DNA of 64,000 nt from Marinomonas fungiae (GTDB taxonomy: Bacteria > Pseudomonadota > Gammaproteobacteria > Pseudomonadales > Marinomonadaceae), in NCBI RefSeq assembly GCF_001418205.1, contig NZ_LIQF01000002.1, positions 452,289 through 516,288 on the forward strand, in the 5' to 3' direction. Of this stretch, positions 1-10,202 are shown in pieces. Every line of letters starts with the position of its first letter. Within the stretch, counting starts at the first letter, position 1. Below the pieces are notes generated by a model. The model worked only from the letters and a program-made list of their open reading frames with translations. It made no database searches and was not told the DNA's origin. A program made the translations under genes and the position numbers.

Positions 1-75
1 TGGCTGGGGTAGCTGGATTCGAACCAACGCATGACGGGATCAAAACCCGTTGCCTTACCGCTTGGCTATACCCCA
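1..75 (-). tRNA. tRNA-Gln (anticodon TTG)
   Basis: Read on the minus strand this is a complete cloverleaf: the acceptor stem begins TGGGGTA at base 75 and closes with TACCCCA plus an encoded discriminator/CCA ending at base 1. The T-loop GGTTCGAATCC is intact, and the anticodon loop is TTTTGAT with anticodon TTG. It closely resembles bacterial tRNA-Gln. The 3' end lies exactly at the window edge, so a possible downstream tRNA partner cannot be seen. A promoter candidate lies about 50 bases upstream. Confidence 0.95.
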
Positions 76-132
76 ACAATCTCGCAACACAGACGAATTA
101 AAACGTTTGCTTCAGTACGTCTGTGGCGCGAT

Positions 133-161
133 ATTATTCATATAACCCATTCATGGGTCAA
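133..161 (-). promoter_or_regulatory. sigma-70 promoter for tRNA-Gln
   Basis: On the minus strand there is TTGACC (156-161), a 17-base spacer and AATAAT (133-138), each matching 5 of 6 consensus bases. It lies between the ychF stop codon and the tRNA and points at the tRNA, so the tRNA can be transcribed independently of ychF. Start of transcription would be near base 126. The assignment is from sequence match only. Confidence 0.6.
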
Positions 162-179
162 GGTTTTTTTCTAAAAAGT

Positions 180-1271
180 TTAAACATTAAAACGGAAGTG
201 CATTACATCGCCATCTTTGACAATGTACTCTTTGCCTTCTAGACGCCATTTACCTGCGTCCTTAGCACCACTCTCGCCTTTGTACTGAATAAAGTCGTTG
301 TAGGCGACCACTTCAGCACGGATAAAGCCTTTCTCGAAGTCTGTGTGGATCACGCCCGCTGCTTGTGGAGCGGTTGCGCCTTGTTTCACAGTCCAAGCAC
401 GAACTTCTTTTACGCCTGCTGTGAAGTAAGTTTGTAGACCTAGCAGCTCGTAGCCAGCGCGGATTACACGGTCAAGTCCAGGTTCTTCCATGCCCATTTC
501 GTCTAGGAAGTCTTTCATTTCCTCGGCATCCAGCTCAGAAATTTCAGCTTCTAACTGGTTGCAAATTGGTACGACCATGGCGCCTTCTGCTTCGGCAATT
601 TCACGCACGACATCAAGGTGAGGGTTGTTTTCAAAGCCGTCCTCAGCCACGTTGGCAATGTACATGGTCGGTTTGATAGTTAGTAGATGAAGTTGTTTAA
701 CCGCTTTCTTTTGGTCGTCAGTGAACTCCATAGAGCGCACAGGTAGACCATCTTCTAAGTGCGCTTTAATGCGTTCTAGAAACTCTTTGTGCGCGATGGC
801 TTCTTTGTTACCGCTTTTCGCGTTTTTAGCGGTACGTAGAATTTGCTTATCAACCGATTCGATGTCAGCAAAAATCAACTCGAGGTTGATTACTTCAATG
901 TCTGCTTTCGGGTTAACTTGGTTGGCAACGTGAATCACGTTGTCATCCTCAAAACAGCGTACCACGTGGGCAATCGCATCCGTTTCACGGATGTTAGCTA
1001 AGAATTTATTACCCAGACCTTCACCTTTAGAGGCACCTTCTACAAGACCTGCGATGTCAACGAACTCCATGGTGGTCGCAAGAATGCGCTCAGGCTTTAC
1101 GATTTCTGCCAGAGCATCTAAGCGTGGATCGGGCATAGCCACCACACCAGCGTTTGGCTCAATGGTACAGAAAGGGAAGTTTTCCGCGCCGATACCGGCT
1201 TTGGTTAGCGCGTTGAATAGAGTTGATTTGCCGACGTTTGGTAAGCCGACGATACCGCAATTAAAGCCCAT
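180..1271 (-). CDS. ychF: YchF/Obg-family redox-regulated ATPase
   Basis: 363 aa, the usual YchF length. The Walker A motif GLPNVGKST is at residues 9-17, the switch region VDIAGLV at 71-77, and the nucleotide-specificity motif is NVAE (NxxE) rather than NKxD, which in this family means ATP rather than GTP preference. The C-terminus carries the TGS domain. The family acts in the cytoplasm on ribosomes and in oxidative stress responses. It is the last protein gene of the minus-strand run ispE...ychF and follows pth by 23 bases, which fits co-transcription. Confidence 0.97.
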   Translation of the reverse strand: MGFNCGIVGLPNVGKSTLFNALTKAGIGAENFPFCTIEPNAGVVAMPDPRLDALAEIVKPERILATTMEFVDIAGLVEGASKGEGLGNKFLANIRETDAIAHVVRCFEDDNVIHVANQVNPKADIEVINLELIFADIESVDKQILRTAKNAKSGNKEAIAHKEFLERIKAHLEDGLPVRSMEFTDDQKKAVKQLHLLTIKPTMYIANVAEDGFENNPHLDVVREIAEAEGAMVVPICNQLEAEISELDAEEMKDFLDEMGMEEPGLDRVIRAGYELLGLQTYFTAGVKEVRAWTVKQGATAPQAAGVIHTDFEKGFIRAEVVAYNDFIQYKGESGAKDAGKWRLEGKEYIVKDGDVMHFRFNV

Positions 1272-1294
1272 AAAGATTTCCTAAAGCTGGTAGA

Positions 1295-1879
1295 TTATGC
1301 TTTAAAACTATGAAGATGATTCATGACACTATTCCAATTGTCCGCGACAATGTCTTCGTAATAGCGTAATGACTCATCGATGGTTTGTTCGATTTTTTGG
1401 TACTCATCGCTTGGTGCTTTTTTCAAAACATAGCTCGCCACTTGGCTAGCATGCCCAGGATGACCGATACCGATGCGCACACGACCAAAGTCTCGGTTGT
1501 TACCAAGCTTACTGATGATATCTTTTAGGCCATTGTGGCCACCATGACCGCCGCCTTTTTTTAGCTTAACGGTGCCAGGGGCGATATCCAGTTCATCGTG
1601 AACGACAAGAACTTCTTGGGGAGAGATTTTGTAGAACTGGCAAACCGCTTGAACAGCTTTACCACTTAAATTCATATAGGTCGTAGGAATCAGCAGATAG
1701 CATTCCTGCCCACCTATAAAAACTTTTCCGAACTGACCGAAAAATTTCTTTTCAGTGCAAAGAGAACACTGGCTCATGCGAGCCAGTGCCTCTATCCATT
1801 GTGCGCCAGCATTGTGGCGGGTGTCTTCATATTCTGCGCCTGGGTTGCCCAAGCCAACGAGTAATCTAAAACCTGCCAC
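1295..1879 (-). CDS. pth: Peptidyl-tRNA hydrolase
   Basis: 194 aa, a normal bacterial Pth length. It releases tRNA from prematurely dropped peptidyl-tRNA. The catalytic and substrate residues known from E. coli Pth are visible: N12 in GNPG, H22 in RHNAG, N70 in TYMNLSG and D95 in HDELD. It lies directly downstream of rplY (16-base gap) and upstream of ychF, a conserved translation-linked order in gammaproteobacteria. Confidence 0.98.
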   Translation of the reverse strand: MAGFRLLVGLGNPGAEYEDTRHNAGAQWIEALARMSQCSLCTEKKFFGQFGKVFIGGQECYLLIPTTYMNLSGKAVQAVCQFYKISPQEVLVVHDELDIAPGTVKLKKGGGHGGHNGLKDIISKLGNNRDFGRVRIGIGHPGHASQVASYVLKKAPSDEYQKIEQTIDESLRYYEDIVADNWNSVMNHLHSFKA

Positions 1880-1895
1880 AGACTTGCCTCAATGA

Positions 1896-2474
1896 TTAAC
1901 GCTTAGCTTTACCGATACGAGCGATAGGTTGGTTGTGGTCTTCGCCTTTAAGAAGAGCAACCAATTCTACGCCTTCTGGTAGTTGAGCGTCAGAAAGGTG
2001 GAAAATTTCGCCTAGTTGGCCGTTAACAACGTCAACGATCAAAGAAGCTGGTAGGTCTTTTGGTAGACAACGAACTTCAGCAAGTTTCGCTTCAACTTGT
2101 AGACGACCACCTTGGTTCTTAACACCGTCAGATTTTGCAGCGTTCACGAATTCTAGAGGAACACGTGTAACAAGCTTAGTTGCAGAATCAACGCGTTGTA
2201 GGTCGATGTGCATAACTTCGCCAGATGCTGGGTGACGTTGTAGAGACTTAACGATAACTTCTTGCTCTGTGCCATCAACAGATACTTTAACTACGCCTGT
2301 TAGGAAAGCAGTGCTTTCAACAGCTTTCGCTACTTCGTTGTTCTTGAACGTTACAGAAACCGCATCAGTGTTGCCACCGTAGATTACAGCTGGAACAAAA
2401 CCTGCGATACGAAGGCGGCGGCTCGCACCTTTACCTTCTTCGTTACGTACAGAAGCGTTTAGTACTTGAGACAT
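1896..2474 (-). CDS. rplY: 50S ribosomal protein L25, long Ctc form
   Basis: 192 aa: an N-terminal L25 domain (about residues 1-92) that binds 5S rRNA, followed by the C-terminal Ctc/TL5 beta domain (about 93-185) that E. coli L25 lacks. The long form is usual in pseudomonads and relatives. It is a component of the 50S subunit. It is placed between prs and pth. Codon use is biased (for example CGT Arg, GGT Gly), as expected for an abundant ribosomal protein. Confidence 0.97.
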   Translation of the reverse strand: MSQVLNASVRNEEGKGASRRLRIAGFVPAVIYGGNTDAVSVTFKNNEVAKAVESTAFLTGVVKVSVDGTEQEVIVKSLQRHPASGEVMHIDLQRVDSATKLVTRVPLEFVNAAKSDGVKNQGGRLQVEAKLAEVRCLPKDLPASLIVDVVNGQLGEIFHLSDAQLPEGVELVALLKGEDHNQPIARIGKAKR

Positions 2475-2541
2475 TTTGAATATCCTAAATTAAGTTAAGT
2501 TTGCCCAGAACTGCGACCCGTTCCGAGCGTAAATGTTTGGC

Positions 2542-3489
2542 TTAGGCCCCAAACATGGCACTGATTGACTCTTCGTTGCAAACGCGACGAACAGCCTCAG
2601 CCATAATGTCAGACATTGACAATTGGCGGATTTGTGGGCAGTTCAGTGCTGCTTGTGATAGTGGAATCGTATCCGTCACTACCAGTTCGTCTAGCACAGA
2701 ATTGCTGATGTTCTCAATCGCTTTGCCTGACAGTACTGGGTGAGTACAGTAAGCCAAAACTTTAGAAGCGCCGTGTTCTTTAAGCGCTTTTGCTGCAGCA
2801 CATAGAGTGCCACCGGTGTCACACATGTCATCAACAAGGACACATGTTTTGCCTTCAACGTCACCGATCAAGTGCATGATCTGCGCTTCGTTAGCACGTG
2901 GACGACGTTTGTCGATGATCGCAAGATCTGCATCATCGAGTAATTTTGCGAAAGCGCGAGCTCGAACTACACCACCTACATCTGGCGAGACGACAGTGAT
3001 ATTTTCATGGCCTTGACGCTGTAAATCATCCAGTAGCAATGGCGTTGCGTAAACGTTGTCTACTGGAATATCAAAGAAACCTTGAATTTGATCTGCGTGC
3101 AAATCAACGGTCAATACACGATTAATACCAACAGCAGAAATCATATCCGCTACCACTTTTGCGGTAATTGGCACTCGCGCAGAACGTACGCGACGATCTT
3201 GGCGGGCATAACCAAAGTATGGGATCACCGCTGTGACACGGGTAGCCGACGCACGACGCAGCGCATCAGCCATTACAATCAGTTCCATCAAGTTATCGTT
3301 ACTTGGAGCACAGGTAGACTGAATGATGAAAACGTCTTTACCACGAACATTTTCGTTGATCTCTACTGTGATCTCTCCGTCGCTGAATTTTCCAACCGTA
3401 GCGTTGCCGATCGGTAGACCTAGGCGGCGAACGACCCTGCGAGCTAGTTCAGGGTTGGCATTACCGGTAAAAACCATCAACTTGGACAC
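2542..3489 (-). CDS. prs: Ribose-phosphate pyrophosphokinase (PRPP synthase)
   Basis: 315 aa, the class I length. It makes 5-phosphoribosyl-1-pyrophosphate from ribose 5-phosphate and ATP, supplying purine, pyrimidine, histidine, tryptophan and NAD synthesis. The PRPP-binding loop DDMCDTGGT is at residues 220-228, and the catalytic histidine segment DLHAD is at 129-133. It lies between ispE and rplY on the same strand. In some relatives a tRNA-Gln gene separates ispE from prs; here the 56-base gap holds none. Confidence 0.98.
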   Translation of the reverse strand: MSKLMVFTGNANPELARRVVRRLGLPIGNATVGKFSDGEITVEINENVRGKDVFIIQSTCAPSNDNLMELIVMADALRRASATRVTAVIPYFGYARQDRRVRSARVPITAKVVADMISAVGINRVLTVDLHADQIQGFFDIPVDNVYATPLLLDDLQRQGHENITVVSPDVGGVVRARAFAKLLDDADLAIIDKRRPRANEAQIMHLIGDVEGKTCVLVDDMCDTGGTLCAAAKALKEHGASKVLAYCTHPVLSGKAIENISNSVLDELVVTDTIPLSQAALNCPQIRQLSMSDIMAEAVRRVCNEESISAMFGA

Positions 3490-3545
3490 TGTGTATACCC
3501 TTTGTATTTATAGCGATGAAAAATAGACTGGCGTTTTGTTCAGCA

Positions 3546-4406
3546 TCACGTATGCTGAGATGCAATCCACTGGTTCAGTACGTCATGAGTGGGAGAGGTA
3601 TTACAACCACGGCAAACCCATGTTTGCCACTGCTCTGGTGCAGACGCTCTCACTCGCTCTGCGTCTTCAATTGACTCACATGCCAAAAACAAACACGCGC
3701 CAGTGCCTGTCAGCTTTGCGTCGCCAAATTGCGATAGCCAAAGAAACGCTTCATCCACCTCTGGATAAAGTCTTCTAACGACTTCAAGGCAATCGTTATG
3801 CCCCTCCAGTTTCAAGGCGTGCGATATTCTGATGGCAGGGGTGTCTCTTGTCAAATATTTATCGGTAAAAATTTGAACAGTTGGCACTTCGCAATTTGGC
3901 TTCAAAAGCAGGTAATACGGGGTTTCAGGCGTCGTTTCAGTAAGCTTCTCACCAATTCCCTCAGCGAATGCCGAATGACCAAAAACAAAGATCGGAACGT
4001 CCGCGCCAAGTTGTTTACCTAATTGAGCTAAGGCCTGCAAGGAAAGGTTGCAGTGCCATAGATGATTCAAGGCAAGCAATGTAGTCGCTGCATTGCTGCT
4101 GCCGCCGCCAATACCGCCGCCCATCGGAAGTATTTTGGTAAGTGAGATCGCTACCCCGCCAGAGGTGTGTTTATAGGGCTCAAGAATACGAGCTGCCTTC
4201 ACGATCAGGTTGTCTTCGTGAGCGACTCCGTCGATCTCAGGAGTCAGGCTAATGTCCGAGTTCTCTGTCAAAGTGAAGCTCAACTCATCACAGACATCAA
4301 TAAACTGAAATAGAGTTTGCAGCTCATGATAACCATCATCGCGACGGCCGGTGATGTGTAAAAAAAGATTCAGTTTAGCTGGGGAGGGGAGCGTTAACAC
4401 GGTCAT
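3546..4406 (-). CDS. ispE: 4-diphosphocytidyl-2-C-methyl-D-erythritol kinase
   Basis: 286 aa GHMP kinase of the MEP isoprenoid pathway; it phosphorylates CDP-ME using ATP. The glycine/serine-rich GHMP ATP loop PMGGGIGGGSSNAAT spans residues 94-108. K11 (SPAKLNL) and D136 (GADVPIF) correspond to the catalytic Lys/Asp pair of E. coli IspE. The start overlaps the stop of lolB by 4 bases, indicating translational coupling. The other window genes of the same pathway are ispD and ispF at 36-37 kb. Confidence 0.97.
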   Translation of the reverse strand: MTVLTLPSPAKLNLFLHITGRRDDGYHELQTLFQFIDVCDELSFTLTENSDISLTPEIDGVAHEDNLIVKAARILEPYKHTSGGVAISLTKILPMGGGIGGGSSNAATTLLALNHLWHCNLSLQALAQLGKQLGADVPIFVFGHSAFAEGIGEKLTETTPETPYYLLLKPNCEVPTVQIFTDKYLTRDTPAIRISHALKLEGHNDCLEVVRRLYPEVDEAFLWLSQFGDAKLTGTGACLFLACESIEDAERVRASAPEQWQTWVCRGCNTSPTHDVLNQWIASQHT

Positions 4407-4984
4407 TGTACTGTCCAGTCAGTAATGATTAGATTGACGCGATAGGGGGCATGGGTTACCTGCATACGTTGTGGTAATTTTAAGCCATCTAAATCGGTGA
4501 ACTCGCGATAAAGCACCGTCCAGCCATCTTGAATAATCTGTTCGGGCGTAGTGCCATCTGCCTGGTAAGCTATTTCTGCAGGCGAATTGGGTGAGACTAA
4601 ACCACGAATCCAATACTGTACATTCGTAACCGGGAAGTGCCATCCTAATTCATGGTACAGCAAGGCTTCTGCGTTTGGGCCAGTGAGCTCTTTGTCGTCG
4701 TAAGTTAGGCTGGCTTGTTGGCCTGGAATGCCTTTAAGGCGAGTCGCACCTTGCCCAAATGGCCCATAAATATTGAGTTCATAGTGCTCAGGATTCTGAT
4801 CCCAATTAAAATTGCCTGAAATGGCATCTTGTTCGGTGCGAATGCCAACACGGCCTTCGGTTTGCCAGGCACTAATGTCCTCAACGCGCTCAGGTGTTGG
4901 CGGCTTGGGAGTAGTAGGTGAAAGACTGCAACCTGCCAATAATGCGGCGGCTAAGCTGCTTAGCCATAAGTGCTTTATATTCAT
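4403..4984 (-). CDS. lolB: Outer-membrane lipoprotein LolB
   Basis: 193 aa. A lipoprotein signal peptide ends at lipobox LAGC with acylated C19, as in LolB, the outer-membrane receptor that accepts lipoproteins from LolA and inserts them into the inner leaflet. The rest matches the LolB beta-barrel-like fold in length and in the WQTEGRVGIR and LTYDDKELTG segments. It sits in the conserved lolB-ispE pair, with hemA on the other side beyond the TPR gene. Confidence 0.93.
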   Translation of the reverse strand: MNIKHLWLSSLAAALLAGCSLSPTTPKPPTPERVEDISAWQTEGRVGIRTEQDAISGNFNWDQNPEHYELNIYGPFGQGATRLKGIPGQQASLTYDDKELTGPNAEALLYHELGWHFPVTNVQYWIRGLVSPNSPAEIAYQADGTTPEQIIQDGWTVLYREFTDLDGLKLPQRMQVTHAPYRVNLIITDWTVQ

Positions 4985-4993
4985 CGGTAATCC

Positions 4994-6727
4994 TTACGCA
5001 CCTTCTAATAACTGAGGTGCGTACTTTTCTAGCGTTTTGATTAAAGTTGGCAAAGACGCGTTATCTTTGAGAGCTTGATGCCAAATGGCTAAGGCTTGTT
5101 CATGTTTACCTTTATGCCATAACACTTCACCAAAATGTGCGCCAATTTCGGCATCTTGCATCTCGTTCCATGCTTGCGCAAGCAAATCACGGGCGCTGTC
5201 TATGTCTCCATTTAGGTAATAAGCCCAGCCCATGCTGTCAAGAATGGCGGGATCTTCATCGTCCAGTGCGTAGGCTTGCTGAATTAATTCGAAAGCTTCG
5301 TCAAAGTCATCTGGTGAGCGAACCATCAGGGTGTATCCCAAGGCATTTAGATAGGCTGGATCATTTGGATGCTTTTCCAAGAGCAGTTTCAGGTCGTCAA
5401 GGGCGGCTGCCCACTGTTCCTGCATGTCGTAAGTGATAGCGCGTTTATAGCGTAGACTGTCAACATCGGGAAAAACGGATAATGAGCGAGTCAATAAGTC
5501 GATGGCTAACTCAGGTTGTCGCTGCTGTACATGTAAATCCGCCACGCCCATGATATGGCCTGGTTCGGAGTCCAATGCCGCACGTTTTAAAATAATACCA
5601 TTTACAAGGTCGGCTTGGTGAACCGAGTAGAGCCATTTCACGATTGTTTCGGAGGCGGTCCAGCTAAGCTGGCCGAAGACATTAATGAGGTTATTCAAAG
5701 CCTCATCAAATTGTCCTGCTTCGTGCTGTGCGTTGGCCAGCATAAACAGTAATTGATCGCGTAATACACCGTGACGGGGTAAGTCAGACAGGAGTGCGAT
5801 GCTCTGCTCAAGATGGCCCTGTTGTATTAATAGTTGCCCCATCCCTAAGCCTATCTGTTGAGCGAGATAAGGAGGGAAGTCAGCGTCGTAAAAAGCATCC
5901 AAGGCTTGCTGAGATTTACCGTTTTTGATCAAGATTTCTAGTAAGTTAGCTTGAATGCGCTGACTATTAGGGTGTTGTTTGAGGCCTTGTACGAGAGTTC
6001 GCTGCGCCTTGTTTTTGAATCCCAGCTGTTCTTCGCTAAGTGCTTTGATAACGATTAAGCCTTCTAGCTCAGACTTCGGACTACGGGTTATGAGTTGACC
6101 GATATTTTCAACAATGTATGGGTAGCCACCATTGATAAACAGTAGATGATATTGAGCGATCTCAACATACAAATCCTTCGACAGCTCAGGTGCGCTCAAA
6201 ATGTCTTCTAATTGAGAGGTGATATTCTCGTGGCGCACATTTTGGTCAACAAAGTTAGGTAAGAAACCTAGTGCAGCGTTGTGCTGCGTCGCTTGAATGA
6301 GTAGCTCGGCGGCTTGGTCAGTCTGTTCTGTGTTTAATAAAGCTTGCAGTCGAACTGGGTAGGCCTCGCTTGCGCTCGGGTTCAATTCCAACCAACGCTG
6401 GCTCGCATTAAGAATGGCTTGTGTGTCGTCGCTCATAACGGCAGTGGAGGTGGCACGTTTAGCGATGCCCTCATCGCTGCTTTGTTGGGCAACTTCTAGA
6501 TATAAAGTGCTCGCTTGTTGGCTACCTTGACGTTGTAGAGTGAACTCAGCACCCAGCACCTGCTCTAGTTGCTTGGCATGTGTCGACTGTGCCACCGGTG
6601 CCCATTGGCTATCTGCTTGTAATGGTGTGACATGATTGGAAACAGATGAGCAAGCACTAAGTGACAGGCCAAATGTTATCGATAAAAAAACGCTTTTAAG
6701 CGGGATAGGGTGTCGCAGTCGTTGCAT
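4994..6727 (-). CDS. TPR-repeat lipoprotein, PA4667-type
   Basis: 577 aa. The signal peptide ends at lipobox LSAC (C26), so it is probably a lipoprotein. The remainder is a series of TPR-like helical pairs; the clearest are in the last 200 residues, for example the NPxDPAYLNALGY and DEDPAILDSMGWAYY segments. It lies between lolB and the divergent hemA, the position occupied by a TPR protein in pseudomonads. The molecular role is unknown; a scaffold in the envelope is a reasonable inference. The 9-base gap to lolB suggests one operon. Confidence 0.85.
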   Translation of the reverse strand: MQRLRHPIPLKSVFLSITFGLSLSACSSVSNHVTPLQADSQWAPVAQSTHAKQLEQVLGAEFTLQRQGSQQASTLYLEVAQQSSDEGIAKRATSTAVMSDDTQAILNASQRWLELNPSASEAYPVRLQALLNTEQTDQAAELLIQATQHNAALGFLPNFVDQNVRHENITSQLEDILSAPELSKDLYVEIAQYHLLFINGGYPYIVENIGQLITRSPKSELEGLIVIKALSEEQLGFKNKAQRTLVQGLKQHPNSQRIQANLLEILIKNGKSQQALDAFYDADFPPYLAQQIGLGMGQLLIQQGHLEQSIALLSDLPRHGVLRDQLLFMLANAQHEAGQFDEALNNLINVFGQLSWTASETIVKWLYSVHQADLVNGIILKRAALDSEPGHIMGVADLHVQQRQPELAIDLLTRSLSVFPDVDSLRYKRAITYDMQEQWAAALDDLKLLLEKHPNDPAYLNALGYTLMVRSPDDFDEAFELIQQAYALDDEDPAILDSMGWAYYLNGDIDSARDLLAQAWNEMQDAEIGAHFGEVLWHKGKHEQALAIWHQALKDNASLPTLIKTLEKYAPQLLEGA

Positions 6728-6875
6728 AAGTACCTGCCTTATGGGCCAAAATCATGTCCTAGCTCCTATGGTAGCCTTGCTTGAGTCGTGTTGTCAGCCT
6801 AATAACGGAATGTTGAATGTAAGGAATCGACATATTTATTGATTTGATGGGGTGCGAAGAGCTAAAAATTCCTCT

Positions 6876-6881
6876 TATAAT
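6876..6881 (+). promoter_or_regulatory. Candidate -10 box for hemA-prfA-prmC
   Basis: A perfect TATAAT hexamer in the 237-base divergent region between the TPR lipoprotein gene and hemA. No good -35 hexamer sits 16-18 bases upstream (TGCGAA at 6853-6858 is the 17-spacer option), so an activator may be needed. Predicted leader of about 75 bases before the hemA start. Confidence 0.45.
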
Positions 6882-6964
6882 AGGGGCATTTATTTATGAG
6901 TCAGAAAGTTTGGCCCATTTCTGAAAACACTTGTTCGATCTCAAGTCGTGAGAAGAGTTCCTGA

Positions 6965-8233
6965 ATGCCGCTAATTGCTGTGGGCGTAAACCACAAAACT
7001 GCACCAGTATCTATTCGAGAGAAAATTTCGTTTGCCCCTGAAAAAATGGTTGAGGCGCTCAATTCTCTTGTGTCTGACGCTCAGGCAAAAGAAGCTGTCA
7101 TCGTCTCCACATGTAACCGTACAGAGCTTTATTGTGCGGTGGATGAAGGTGCAAGTGAACAGCAAATCATCAGCTGGCTCGGACAATATCATAATGTTTC
7201 GCCGGATGAACTTGGCCGCTTTTGCTATACGCATCGAGGAGATGACGGTGTACGTCATGTGATGCGTGTTGCGGCTGGACTTGATTCTCTGATCCTAGGT
7301 GAACCGCAAATTTTCGGCCAAGTGAAGTCTGCTTATGCGGTTTCACAAGAAGGCCGCTGCATTGGGTCTGAGCTACAGTCACTGTTTCAGCAAACATTTT
7401 CGGTTGCGAAACGAGTAAGAACTGACACCGCGATAGGGGAAAACCCAGTATCTATTGCGTTTGCAGCCGTAAGTTTAGCGCAGCGTATCTTTGCTGATGT
7501 AAAACGTAGCACAGCACTCTTGATAGGCGCCGGTCAGACCATTGAGCTAGTTGCAAGACATTTAAAAGAAGCGGGCATTAAGCGAATCATTGTTGCCAAC
7601 CGTACCTTAGAGCGTGCTCAGGTGTTGGCGGATGAGTTAGGGGCGGAAGCGATTCTATTAGGCGATATCACGGATTATTTGCATCAAGCAGATATTGTCA
7701 TTTCATCCACCGCTAGCCAATTGCCGATTATCGGTAAAGGGATGGTTGAGCGTGCGACCATTAAGCGTCGCCGCAAGCCTATGCTGTTGGTCGATATTGC
7801 TGTACCGCGAGATATCGAGCCTGAAGTTCAGGAAGTAGAAGACGCTTATTTGTACACCGTCGATGATCTGCACTCGGTGATTGAGCAAAACGTCCGCGCC
7901 CGACAAGAAGCTGCGCAAGCCGCAGAAAAAATCATTGAACAGGGCATTGAAGAGTTTAAGCGTAAACAAGAGTCTCGCAAAGTTGCGGATCTAATTGTAA
8001 GCTACCGCGCCCAAGCGGAATTAATAAAACAGTCCGAGCTAGAGCGAGCGCTCAAAGGCCTGGAATCTGGTCAGACGCCTGAGCAGGTGATGACTAAATT
8101 AGCACATGGATTGATGAATAAACTGATCCATACCCCAACCCAGTTTTTGCGCCAAGCCGGTGCAGAGGCTGACCAAACGGCCTTACAGCAAGCCGCCGAA
8201 GTGTTGGGCATAACCGATACGAAAGAATCCTAG
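6965..8233 (+). CDS. hemA: Glutamyl-tRNA reductase
   Basis: 422 aa. It catalyses NADPH-dependent reduction of glutamyl-tRNA to glutamate-1-semialdehyde, the first committed step of C5 tetrapyrrole synthesis. The nucleophilic cysteine is C50 in [10 protein letters not shown], the NADPH-binding glycines are GAG at 188-190, and the C-terminal helical dimerisation domain (about 320-415) is present. It is followed after one base by prfA. hemC-D-X-Y of the same pathway lie at 13.9-18.1 kb. Confidence 0.98.
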   Translation: MPLIAVGVNHKTAPVSIREKISFAPEKMVEALNSLVSDAQAKEAVIVSTCNRTELYCAVDEGASEQQIISWLGQYHNVSPDELGRFCYTHRGDDGVRHVMRVAAGLDSLILGEPQIFGQVKSAYAVSQEGRCIGSELQSLFQQTFSVAKRVRTDTAIGENPVSIAFAAVSLAQRIFADVKRSTALLIGAGQTIELVARHLKEAGIKRIIVANRTLERAQVLADELGAEAILLGDITDYLHQADIVISSTASQLPIIGKGMVERATIKRRRKPMLLVDIAVPRDIEPEVQEVEDAYLYTVDDLHSVIEQNVRARQEAAQAAEKIIEQGIEEFKRKQESRKVADLIVSYRAQAELIKQSELERALKGLESGQTPEQVMTKLAHGLMNKLIHTPTQFLRQAGAEADQTALQQAAEVLGITDTKES

Positions 8234-8234
8234 A

Positions 8235-9323
8235 ATGAAAGACTCGATTAAATTTAAGTTAGAAAGCTTATCTGAGCGTTACGAAGAATTGGCCGCTCTG
8301 TTGAGTGAAGCGGATGTGATTATGGATCAAGATCTGTTCCGTAATTACAGCAAAGAATACGCTGAGCTTGAACCTGTGGTGAAATGTTTTGCCGAGTACC
8401 AGCAGGTATTGGAAAACATTGAAGAAGCAAAGTTAATGCTGACGGACTCTGATCCAGACATCAAAGAGATGGGGCAAGAGGAACTGAAAGCAGGAAATGA
8501 GCAGAAAGAAGAGCTGTTGTTAGATCTGCAAAAACTATTGCTACCAAAAGATCCAAACGATTCTAGAAACGTTTTCTTGGAAGTTCGTGCGGGTACTGGT
8601 GGTGATGAAGCATCGATTTTCTCGGGCGACTTATTCCGTATGTATTCTCGTTACGCGGAAACACAACGTTGGAAAGTGGAAATCGTCAGCGCTAGTGAAG
8701 GTGAGCACGGCGGTTACAAAGAAGTCATCGCACGTATCGTGGGGGACGGTGCCTACTCTAAGCTCAAGTTTGAATCTGGCGCCCACCGTGTACAGCGTGT
8801 GCCAGCAACGGAGTCACAAGGTCGTATTCATACGTCGGCTTGTACCGTTGCGATCCTGCCAGAAATGGATGAAGTGGCGGCGATCAATATTAATAAAGCA
8901 GATCTTCGTATCGATACTTTCCGAGCTTCGGGAGCGGGTGGTCAGCACGTTAACAAAACTGACTCAGCGATCCGCATCATACATATTCCAACGGGTGTGG
9001 TCGTAGAGTGTCAGGATGAACGTTCGCAACATAAAAACCGTGCTAAAGCGATGGCATTGCTAGCGTCAAAATTGCAAGCCGCAGAAGAAGAGAAAGCGGC
9101 TTCTGAACAATCTGAAGCACGTCGTTCTTTGGTCGGTAGTGGTGACCGTTCGGAGCGTATTCGTACTTACAACTACCCTCAGGGGCGTGTGACCGATCAT
9201 CGTATTAACCTTACCCTGTACAAGCTGGATGAGATTGTTCAAGGGGATTTGGATGCTTTGATTAATCCATTGATAAATGAATACCAAGCGGAGCAGCTTG
9301 CTGCGCTAAGTGGCGACAACTAA
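8235..9323 (+). CDS. prfA: Peptide chain release factor 1
   Basis: 362 aa RF1, which reads UAA and UAG. The stop-codon recognition tripeptide PAT is at residues 190-192 and the catalytic GGQ at 235-237 in a GAGGQHVN context. PAT rather than SPF identifies RF1 rather than RF2. It sits between hemA (1-base gap) and prmC, the methyltransferase that modifies the GGQ glutamine; this order is conserved. Confidence 0.98.
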   Translation: MKDSIKFKLESLSERYEELAALLSEADVIMDQDLFRNYSKEYAELEPVVKCFAEYQQVLENIEEAKLMLTDSDPDIKEMGQEELKAGNEQKEELLLDLQKLLLPKDPNDSRNVFLEVRAGTGGDEASIFSGDLFRMYSRYAETQRWKVEIVSASEGEHGGYKEVIARIVGDGAYSKLKFESGAHRVQRVPATESQGRIHTSACTVAILPEMDEVAAININKADLRIDTFRASGAGGQHVNKTDSAIRIIHIPTGVVVECQDERSQHKNRAKAMALLASKLQAAEEEKAASEQSEARRSLVGSGDRSERIRTYNYPQGRVTDHRINLTLYKLDEIVQGDLDALINPLINEYQAEQLAALSGDN

Positions 9324-9355
9324 GCGCTATTTCCTATCTTTCAGCGTGGCCGTCC

Positions 9356-10198
9356 ATGACCATTGAATCGTTATTAAAACAGGCTTATGGGCGGCTTTCC
9401 GCGCTGTCCGACACTGCGCAGCTGGATGCCCAGCTGCTGTTGTCCCATGTGCTCGACGTGTCTACGACGCATTTCTTTACTTGGCCGGATAAAGAGGTTT
9501 CTGAAGCTAATCAAATGGCCTTTGAAGCCTTGCTTAAGCGTCGCGAAACCGGTGAACCGATTGCCTATATACTAGGTGAACAGGATTTTTGGAGTCTTTC
9601 GCTGGAAACGTCACCCAGTACGTTGATTCCCCGTGCTGACACCGAACGCTTGGTGGAGGTTGCGCTGGAACTGTTGCCTGAAACAGCACATAAGCTTGTG
9701 GATATGGGAACTGGCACCGGTGCGATTGCCTTGGCGTTGGCCAAAGAATGGCCGGCATCAAGCGTCATTGGTGTGGATTATCAGACCGAAGCGGTGGCCT
9801 TGGCACAGCGTAATGCTATGCGAAATAATATTGCCAATGCGTCGTTTCTCCAGAGTGATTGGTTCTTGGCATTAGCTGATGAGGCGCCATTTGATCTGAT
9901 TATCTCGAACCCGCCTTATATCGATCCAGAAGACGAGCATTTATCCCAAGGGGATGTGCGTTTTGAGCCGTTGACGGCGTTAATTGCTGAAGAGCATGGC
10001 TTAGCCGATATTCGCCATATTAGCGAACAAGCCAAACATTATTTAGCGCCTAAAGGTTGGCTGATGTTTGAGCATGGTTACGATCAAGGGCAAACAGTGC
10101 GAGACTTGTTACAAGAGAAAGGTTTTGTCGAAGTTGCCACCTATCAGGATTTAGGTGGCAATGATCGTGTTACAGTAGGTCGTTTGAACGGTGGCTAA
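9356..10198 (+). CDS. prmC: Release factor glutamine methyltransferase
   Basis: 280 aa SAM-dependent N5-glutamine methyltransferase that modifies the GGQ glutamine of RF1 and RF2. The SAM motif GTGTG is at residues 118-122 and the catalytic/substrate motif NPPY at 185-188. An N-terminal helical domain of about 80 residues binds the release factor. It is 32 bases downstream of prfA, almost certainly in the same transcript. It converges with yaaA with only 4 bases between the stop codons. Confidence 0.97.
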   Translation: MTIESLLKQAYGRLSALSDTAQLDAQLLLSHVLDVSTTHFFTWPDKEVSEANQMAFEALLKRRETGEPIAYILGEQDFWSLSLETSPSTLIPRADTERLVEVALELLPETAHKLVDMGTGTGAIALALAKEWPASSVIGVDYQTEAVALAQRNAMRNNIANASFLQSDWFLALADEAPFDLIISNPPYIDPEDEHLSQGDVRFEPLTALIAEEHGLADIRHISEQAKHYLAPKGWLMFEHGYDQGQTVRDLLQEKGFVEVATYQDLGGNDRVTVGRLNGG

Positions 10199-10202
10199 GA
10201 GA

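Noticed and set aside
940..1284. 114-aa plus-strand open frame opposite ychF
   Set aside because: Falls entirely within the complementary strand of a well-conserved gene and has no ribosome-binding site or recognisable sequence.
8587..9006. 139-aa plus-strand frame inside prfA
   Set aside because: Different frame of the prfA coding region, no start signal, biased by prfA codon usage.
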